Of a DNA stretch of 64,000 bases, positions 57,458 to 64,000 are shown piece after piece. Under the pieces are notes generated by a model. The model worked only from the letters and a program-made list of their open reading frames with translations, made no database searches and had not been told where the DNA came from. Origin of the DNA: Zelopaecilomyces penicillatus (Eukaryota; Ascomycota; Sordariomycetes; Hypocreales; Pseudodiploosporaceae); the NCBI GenBank assembly GCA_005765155.1, contig VCCP01000006.1, positions 2,182,501 to 2,246,500 of the forward strand. Direction: 5' to 3'. Every line of letters begins with the position of its first letter. The stretch's first letter is position 1. A program made the position numbers and the translations under genes.

Positions 57458-57784
57458 TTAATAGTGCCATTCCCCAAGCGCCCGTCACCGCCTACAGACT
57501 CTCGACTGCCTACTGAACCCTGGCTTCTGCAATAGCCTACCATTTCCGCGGCACGGCCATAAACCCACCACGGCCTCAACTCAACCCATCAGAGGTACTT
57601 TAGGCGCTCGCTCGCCTAAACGTAACCCACCCCTTGCGCCAAACCCCGCCGAGCTCGCATCTTCACAAACCTCTTGGACTGCATCCCGCCGTAATATCCT
57701 GCCATCATAGCCCGATAGATGGCCCGCTGAGTAGTGCCTATAAAGTTATCACCATCATCGTCAACGACCAATACCCTACGTGAG

Positions 57785-57995
57785 GTGAGCCCCAACAACC
57801 CCTCCTTGCGGTGCTGCCTCCTCCACGCCATCTGTCTGCACCACGTCAGACAGAAACTCATTTGCCCTCTCTCCTTGTTCCTTTACACAACGTCATCTTC
57901 CGAGCCCATCTCCATCCTTCGCCTGCTCCTCGCTTATCGATGATTTTCCCTTGCCTATCGAAAATCCACGACGCTGACCTCGCTCTATTCTGCAG
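57785..57995 (+). other. Probable 5'UTR intron 2 of bHLH gene
   Basis: Donor GTGAGC at 57785, branch GCTGAC near 57973, pyrimidine stretch and acceptor TTCTGCAG ending at 57995. 211 nt, ending 136 bases before the bHLH start codon. Confidence 0.55.
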
Positions 57996-58131
57996 CTCGT
58001 GACCCATCACTCTGTATCTACCACTATCATCAGCTCCTCAATAGGCCATCCGGGCCAACCTTTTGAAAGCTCAACAAACCAATATATCCTAGCAGCTTGG
58101 TTCTTGCATCACCCAACGACCATCCCACGCG

Positions 58132-59748
58132 ATGGCCCAGCACGGCTTCAACCAATTCGGCTCTGGCCCGAATGGTGGAAATATTGACCCAAACGATCTC
58201 GCCATGGCGGGGCAATATTCACCATCGTTTCCCAACAACAATAACTTCAACTCAAACTCTAACCAGAACAACGGATTTTCAAGCGGCTCGGCCGTTTTTG
58301 GGGACGATGAGTTGCTTGATGGTCTAGCAAGCCCCTCAGATGGCCAGAATGGTCTTCATGGTCATGGTCATGGTCAAGACTTCCCTGGTATGAACATGGG
58401 TTTTCAGAACACTTTTCAGTCACACCGCGGCCCTTCCGGTCTGCAGATTGATCCTTCTCAGCTAAATGGCTATTCCAATACCCCTGATGGGGATCCCATT
58501 CAAAGCCCATACGCCGCCGGTTACAACACACACTATCGGCAGATGCAGAACAATCATTCTCTTGGGACATCTTTGCACTCTCCCTTGTCTTACTCCGGTT
58601 CCCCGCTCGCCGCTACAGAAATGGGTGCTGATGGAAACGACCCAGCATATCTTAATGCCAAGGCGCGAGCAAGAATGGCACACCCGATGCAAAGAAAGCA
58701 ATCTAATACCCGGGCTCCAATGACCCCCAAGACCAACGGCATGCACGGCATCCCAATAGGCTCCCAGGAGTCCCCTGGGTTCGGCCCTCAGTCCATCCGA
58801 ACCTCGGGTAGTCACGATAAGTCACCCTCCGGTCACTGGCTCAATACCCCGAGCGGGAGCATTCCTGCGTCCTACAATTCTGGCTTTTCATCTCCCATGC
58901 AGCAGGGCATGGTTCAGATCAATGAAGTCATGATGAAGGGCGGCACATCCATGCCTGCCAAGCTTGGAGTGACCACCAACCCTGTTTCTACTCAGGAAAT
59001 GAAGAGAAAGAGGCGCCGAGAATCCCATAATCTTGTGGAGCGCCGTCGCCGCGACAACATCAATGAGAGAATTCAAGACCTCAGCAGGCTTGTTCCAACT
59101 CACCGCCTAGAAGATGAGAAGATACGAAAGTTGATAACAAATGGCACTCCGTTGTCGCCCACCCTCACTGGCATGTCCAACCCATCACAGGCTACTTCCG
59201 GGCTGGCTGGTCCGGGTGCTCGTAGAGCAGCAGGTGGCAGCTCTGGCAACATTACTACCGGCCTGCCTATTGATGACAAGGACAAAGGCCCTAATAAAGG
59301 TGATATTCTTAATGGCGCTGTCGGCTGGACTCGGGATCTCATGTGGCTTTTGCATCTCAAGCTTCAACAGCAAGAAGAGATGATGAACACCATTGCAGAA
59401 CTTGGGGGCCACGTGCCTTTTGAGCTCAATGAGGATGAGCGTCGCATGCAATCCGAGTTGATGGATGCCATTTCAAAGAACGAGTCTGGTAGTTTCGCTT
59501 ACTCACGCACTGCTGGATCTGGTCTGCGTGTGCCTCATCACACTGATTACCGTGGTGAGCCTACGAGCGGTATGGGAGCCAATCTGGATACAGTTGGAAT
59601 CACGCCTGAGGGAAGTGGTAGTGGCGCTATGGTTGGCGACTTGGGTGATGCCGCTCAGTTCTGGCATGATCCGGATGATGATGGCAGTGGTCATGCTTCG
59701 CTCAACTTCAAAGAAGAAGATGAGTATGACATGGACCTCACACAGTAG
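58132..59748 (+). CDS. bHLH transcription factor with long loop
   Basis: Single-exon nuclear regulator of 538 aa. Residues 1-280 are Asn/Gly/Ser/Gln-rich and disordered (HGHGHGQ at 76-82). The basic region and helix 1 are at 291-323 (KRKRRRESHNLVERRRRDNI, NERIQDLSRLVP). His299, Glu303 and Arg307 are in the positions that contact an E-box (CANNTG). Helix 2 is at about 388-418 (KGDILNGAVGWTRDLMWLL followed by HLKLQQQEEMM). The loop between them is about 65 residues, far longer than the usual 5-20, and contains no splice signals that would remove it. The C-terminus is acidic (EEDEYDMDLTQ). Aspergillus relatives are annotated as GlcD-gamma-type HLH factors, from memory; targets are unknown. Confidence 0.93.
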   Translation: MAQHGFNQFGSGPNGGNIDPNDLAMAGQYSPSFPNNNNFNSNSNQNNGFSSGSAVFGDDELLDGLASPSDGQNGLHGHGHGQDFPGMNMGFQNTFQSHRGPSGLQIDPSQLNGYSNTPDGDPIQSPYAAGYNTHYRQMQNNHSLGTSLHSPLSYSGSPLAATEMGADGNDPAYLNAKARARMAHPMQRKQSNTRAPMTPKTNGMHGIPIGSQESPGFGPQSIRTSGSHDKSPSGHWLNTPSGSIPASYNSGFSSPMQQGMVQINEVMMKGGTSMPAKLGVTTNPVSTQEMKRKRRRESHNLVERRRRDNINERIQDLSRLVPTHRLEDEKIRKLITNGTPLSPTLTGMSNPSQATSGLAGPGARRAAGGSSGNITTGLPIDDKDKGPNKGDILNGAVGWTRDLMWLLHLKLQQQEEMMNTIAELGGHVPFELNEDERRMQSELMDAISKNESGSFAYSRTAGSGLRVPHHTDYRGEPTSGMGANLDTVGITPEGSGSGAMVGDLGDAAQFWHDPDDDGSGHASLNFKEEDEYDMDLTQ

Positions 59749-60596
59749 CTGGCCTACCGTCTTTTTCACATTCAGATCACATTTCGCGGTGTCATTAGAA
59801 GGAAATACCCTGCTTTTCCCCTCTGTGCTCTCTCTCTCACTACTATTTCCTCGGCGTTTGGCTATTAATATCACCATGGCTTGTCTCCCGCTTGCTTCCT
59901 TACTTCCTTCCTTATCTTTGCATCATTGTCTTTATGGAGAGGATTTTACATTGGCATTGTCGTGCTCTTTTTGTGTTTTCCCCCGTCAGGTCCCCGTGGC
60001 GTTCTTGGTAGCATCTACTATTACATTGAAAGGGACTTGTTTCTTGGCGGGGTGAGGTGGGTGCAGGCATTCGGCATTGGGCATGGCTCATACAAGGGGT
60101 GTTCTATACATACAGCGTAGAGCAGGTCTGTTGATCCTCTCTCCTCTCCGTTTTTATGGTATCTCTTGCTTTTGTTAGCTGTTTGCTTCCCATTTTCATC
60201 TTTTTTTACACAGCGTTTCTGGGGCTGAGTCGTTTGATAAATCTTCACTTTGTTTTTGCATGTTTCGATACCTCAAGGTTCTGTGTGCAGGCCTTACACT
60301 GCTGTTTTCGTTTTTTATTTATTCATTTTTTTTATATATTTTTTTTTAGTTTCTATACCTTCGACGTGCTGGTTGGTGATTCGCGTGTTGTGCGTCTACT
60401 GGCCTGGGTGAGAAGAGAGATGGGAAGGATGAGATATTAACGGCGGCAACAGTTGAACTGTTTTTAAATGCATTAGTATTCTTAAGTTCTCCTTTATTTA
60501 TCCTCCAGATACCAGATGCGAACAATACATGGCTTAAGATAAACCAATCTCATGAGAGCGAACAAATATGTCTCCTCCCTTCTCCACGTGCCATCC
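59749..60596. other. Tail-to-tail intergenic region
   Basis: 3' flanks of the convergent bHLH (+) and NPR3 (-) genes. T-rich stretches near 60300-60350 are likely part of 3' processing regions. No gene is supported. Confidence 0.55.
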
Positions 60597-62790
60597 CTAC
60601 CAATGTCTCGTACATAACAGATATTCTCTCATGGAAGTCAGTAGAATCCACGTCTCTTTCCGTTTCATGTCTTCCTGCAACGCAATCCTTTCCAGAGCTG
60701 AATGGCCATCAAAATACTTGCACATAAGCTGCCAAGCTGCCCGTGACTTTTCATCCCCAAACCGACGTGCAATAGCAGATAAATATCGGGATTCCTTCCC
60801 TGTAGCCTTTTTGGGATCGAGTATAATATGCGGGGTGAGCCCAGCCAGATGTGGTGCCTCGTTGATGGATGGGTGGCTCGAGGCCACTGGAAGTAACTTG
60901 CGGGCATGGGCTGTGGCTTTATCGGCAGCCTCGCGATGCGCTTTCAGTGCGATGCGCTCCAAACGCGCCCTTTCGGCTACATGCTCAGCTGTCGACGGGC
61001 CAGGTGGTGAACCGATAGACTTGGAGGGTAGCTGCGCCATGGTCAGTGAGTCATCTGATTGCGTGGCCTCGCCGTCTTCCGAAAATGACTCTTCAACAAC
61101 ACCTAATTCCTCGGCTTCAATTTCATAATCCACCTCATATAAAATCTCGGGCCAGACAACGACATAGGCAAATGTGCAGAGTTGCATGACCCAACCGCTT
61201 CGCATCAGCCACGCCAGCATGCGAAAGTAGAGGGGCCGATGCGGCTTGCTCGGCGGGAAGCTCTTAAAAGGCCGCGGGCAAACGGATAGCTCGGCCAGAA
61301 AGTTTGGCAAGGGAGGGGAGAGGGGAAAGGCTCGCTGCCATTCTTGGGCATCCTGAGGAAGTCTGCGAAGATCGCAGTTGGGAGACAATATGTAGACATC
61401 GCGGGCATGAAGTGGAGGGATGGCTATTGCACGACGCCAAAATATGAAGTGCTGTGCATATTTGCGAACTTGGCCCAGGGTTAATATATTGCTCTGGCCA
61501 ACTTGATAGAATCTGTTTGAAAGTCAGTTGGGGGCTCTCTCTCTCTCATAGATGGAAAGCGGGTTACTTACGACATGGTTGGTTTTGAGAGCCGTACAAA
61601 CTCAACCATGGAGAGCGTGGCATGATCACGGTCTGCATGAAGCTCGGAGATGATCTTCTTTTCATCATCCATCAGTAGTAAAGCAAAATTTCGATCGAGA
61701 AAGCCCGGCTCCTCTAGGGCGTCCTGACTAAGAAATGCGTTGGCCGTCGTCAACCAAAGGCCATGATGCCGGCAATCGTTTTCAGCGGGGAGGTCTGAGA
61801 TGTAGAAAGGAGCGGGTATTTGAACTGAAGGTGTCAAAATGCCATCTACAGTATCTAGGTGAAGTGTCGCAATCTTATTTTGAGATACGGCCTGGTAAAT
61901 ATCATGAACAGATGCGGCCAGTGAGGATGTTTGCAAGAGCTCCTTCCAGAGGACACTCATCTTTTTCTCTAGTTGGTTTTGTTAATAAGGCACATTCTTT
62001 GATAGCTGACTGGAAATCCAAGAGATCAAAACTTACGCTCTTCACGTGCTCGGTCTTTGGCGGCAAGAATGCGCTTGGATTCTTTCCATACAAACTCGCT
62101 GTGTTGTTGGCTGTATTTGTAGGCTTTATTGACTTTTTTGACAATGTTGATATACAGAGTGTCGACAAGCTCTTTGACCTCGTTTGTTTTAGGATTGAGT
62201 ATAAAAACAAGGTTAAACATGGTCATTGAGCTGCGCTTCTCATCGTCTCCGTCATCTTTTTTGTTTTCCTTGTCCTTTGACACATCACTCTGGTTGAGAT
62301 GTGAGGAGATATCAGATTCGTTAGGGACATTCAGGTCATCGGCATCCCTGGCAGCCTTTGCTTTCTTAGGTTTTTTCCATTTGCCATTCTCGGGGACATG
62401 TATGGGATATGAGATACAGTGCAGGGGATCAAGAGATAACTGGAACAGCTTCTTGTCGTAGGATCGAGCCGGGGTGAGAATACCTGCAAGATCGCGAGTT
62501 GGGAAGCCAGCAACGTGCTCCCATGGAACAATTCGGGTGCCTGTCTCAGTCATGAGATGGTCATCATGGGCGCGATGAGTATCAAGCGACTCCCCAACGA
62601 TGTTTAGGCTATCGGACTGTGAAAGACGCTCAAAGAGTATGTCCTCGAGGTCGATTGCCTCAGCCTTGGCTGGTGAATTGGACACGGGTTGTACATTGGG
62701 CGGGTAGTGGAAGACGAAAGCAGGACCATCGCGTGAGCGGTTGATAATAAGAGCGACGGCGAGGAAATTGTCACTATTGACGCACGACAT
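60597..62790 (-). CDS. NPR3: Nitrogen permease regulator 3 (SEACIT/GATOR1 subunit)
   Basis: With Npr2 and Iml1 it forms the SEACIT/GATOR1 GAP complex on the vacuole, which turns down TORC1 during amino-acid or nitrogen limitation. Exons on the minus strand are 62790-62037, 61968-61572 and 61512-60597, with introns of 68 and 59 nt, together 688 aa. The N-terminal longin-like start is diagnostic (NFLAVALIINRSRDGPAFVF, then HYPPNVQ). Next come VPWEHVAGFPTRDLAGILTP and a charged, disordered Lys/Asp segment near 155-190. The core continues MTMFNLVFILNPKTNE and KVNKAYKYSQQHSEFVWKES. The C-terminal part has YIEAEE-like acidic sequence and ends ALERIALQEDMKRKETWILL, then LLCTRHW, as in the family. 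Exon 2 begins with a CAG codon split by the intron. Confidence 0.95.
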
Positions 62791-64000
62791 TGCCGCTGTT
62801 GGAAGTGCCAGGCCGGCGAGTTACATGATGAGCATTGGTTGTGACCAAGGGAAGTTGGAGCGTAAGCGGGGTGGCTAGTTGTTGTAGGACCAGCGCCGTT
62901 AAGATGGACCAGATAGGCACTGTCTCTCTAGCAATTAGATATCCCGTATGAGCCAAGTGCGTACTATAGCCGATCTCAGACGGATATATCAGGAGTATGA
63001 TGTATCTTGAGATGCCAGGATGACTCGCATCCAGCACGCCTAAGAGCGAACGATGAGGCGCGTTATTAGTGACTGTTTCTGCTGGGTAAGTGCTGACTAA
63101 CACTCCGTTTATCTGTCCAGTAGGCTCCTGGGGGAAGACTTGGTTAGTGGCAAAGTGCCTCTGGGGATGAAATGTATAGTAGTTTGAAAATACATTTCAC
63201 AAAGCTTCGAAAATATTAAAAATATGCTAAATCTATTTATACTACAGACGGCTATCTCACTTAGAAATGGATTTCTCTCTACCTGTTAATATTATTTTTG
63301 TAACTGGAGTTAAACATGTAAACGCAATATGTTGTCGTCGTAGATTCCTGGCAGCGCACCAAGTTTGAAAGGAATGCCCAGCTCTCGCATGTCCAGTAAC
63401 TGATACCAGGCCCGCAAGCATTTTTCTGTGCAGTTCAATGTATCTTTTCGGTTGTTGATGGCGCATCTTCTCCACTTTCAGATTCTTCACCCAAGGTGGG
63501 CAGAAAGAGGGGGAAAAGAAGGGTCCTACCAAACTGCTTCAACGTCCCACCCCGTCCGTGTTTGCTAACCCTGTTTGTGTTATATCATTGTGATTATTGT
63601 GTGCTCCAGTCAGATGGTTATGTAGCAGATACCTCGGGATGCTCCGCCAACAGCATTGCCTCCTCCTTCGCACGGGGGTCCTCGAACTGACAACTTACTA
63701 CGATCCTCTTCTCCCTTGTGGCTCTAGATTTTCTTACTGGGCTGCCTCCTCCTCCTCTTCCAAGCCTCTACGATACACCGCGTTGCTTCTTTAGGACGGG
63801 CCACAGTGACCAGTGGCATTTCCTGTCCCTTTAATACCCACAAGCCCCCTTTCACGTAGGCGGTGAAGCTAGCGGGGTCATCTCAAGCACCGTGTCTAAT
63901 AGTTCTCAAACGTCCAACAGAGGCCGTAGTAATTTCAGGTACCCGGCAGCTGGGCTTCTTGCGGGGCCGGTCTTTACGGGCTCTTGAGACATGTGGACAG
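62791..64000. other. Intergenic, no gene seen
   Basis: Upstream region of NPR3 and further spacer to the window end. An AT-rich patch lies near 63180-63250. The small frames at 63496-63690 and 63597-63794 lack recognisable features; a gene beginning beyond the right edge cannot be excluded. Confidence 0.45.

Larger units (their letters stand above)
54061..58131. other. Divergent intergenic region, 4 kb
   Basis: Separates the divergent SFT2 and bHLH genes. Long open frames at 54246-54908 (-) and 55898-56311 (+) have no domain and no good start. A run of GTA units lies near 54914-54935. From about 56900 to the bHLH start the sequence is C/T-rich and contains two intron-like segments and a short upstream ORF, listed separately. 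Confidence 0.5.

Noticed and set aside
1..64000. CRISPR arrays, bacterial operons, rRNA genes, intact transposons
   Set aside because: No regularly spaced repeats of CRISPR kind, no rRNA-like sequence and no transposase or reverse-transcriptase motif was seen; introns show eukaryotic DNA.

Overview
The window looks like nuclear DNA of a filamentous ascomycete, most likely Sordariomycetes and perhaps Hypocreales. Supporting signs are protein genes cut by short introns (about 55-150 nt, GTAAGT-like donors, CTRAC-like branch sites, TAG/CAG acceptors), a NimE-type cyclin B, a Zn2Cys6 regulator, a DUF3824 protein and an SFT2 gene of Pezizomycotina form. I see no operons, CRISPR arrays or intact transposase or reverse-transcriptase genes. 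The species cannot be told from the sequence alone.

Layout. 1-1053: 3' part of a mitotic cyclin B gene (+). 2496-4002: six-exon WD40 gene of TEX1/THOC3 type (+). 4003-7519: no convincing gene, with one degenerate tRNA-like A-box/B-box pair. 7520-10630: Zn2Cys6 transcription factor (+). 11424-13788: an unusual five-exon gene joining a Q/H-rich, basic N-terminal half to a complete omega-like glutathione transferase (+). 14604-15701: F-box-like protein with a 27-bp internal tandem repeat (+). About 16030-18100: a large imperfect inverted repeat carrying two broken copies of a small coiled-coil gene, head to head. 18576-20401: acetate kinase with a 569-nt intron (+). 21418-22347: C2H2 regulator (-). 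22348-32588: about 10 kb without a convincing gene.

32589-37024 holds two spliceosome genes, PRP31 (-) and CLF1 (+), divergent from a 461-bp shared promoter. 38748-40949: basic, low-complexity DUF3824 protein (-). 40950-45104: intergenic with gene relics. 45105-45765: small Ser/Thr-rich, probably GPI-anchored surface protein (+). 47250-49666: La-motif RNA-binding protein of LARP1/Sro9 type (-). 52943-54060: four-exon SFT2 Golgi transport gene (-). 58132-59748: bHLH transcription factor with a very long loop and a long, probably spliced 5' leader (+). 60597-62790: NPR3, a subunit of the SEACIT/GATOR1 inhibitor of TORC1 (-).

Most genes are core housekeeping functions: cell cycle, mRNA export and splicing, translation, Golgi traffic and nutrient signalling. 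The accessory-looking stretch is 11.4-18.6 kb, with the GST fusion, the F-box gene and the inverted repeat. The best candidates for something undescribed are the N-terminal half of the GST fusion and the coiled-coil inverted-repeat element. All exon boundaries are read by eye from splice consensus and frame continuity, without transcript data.
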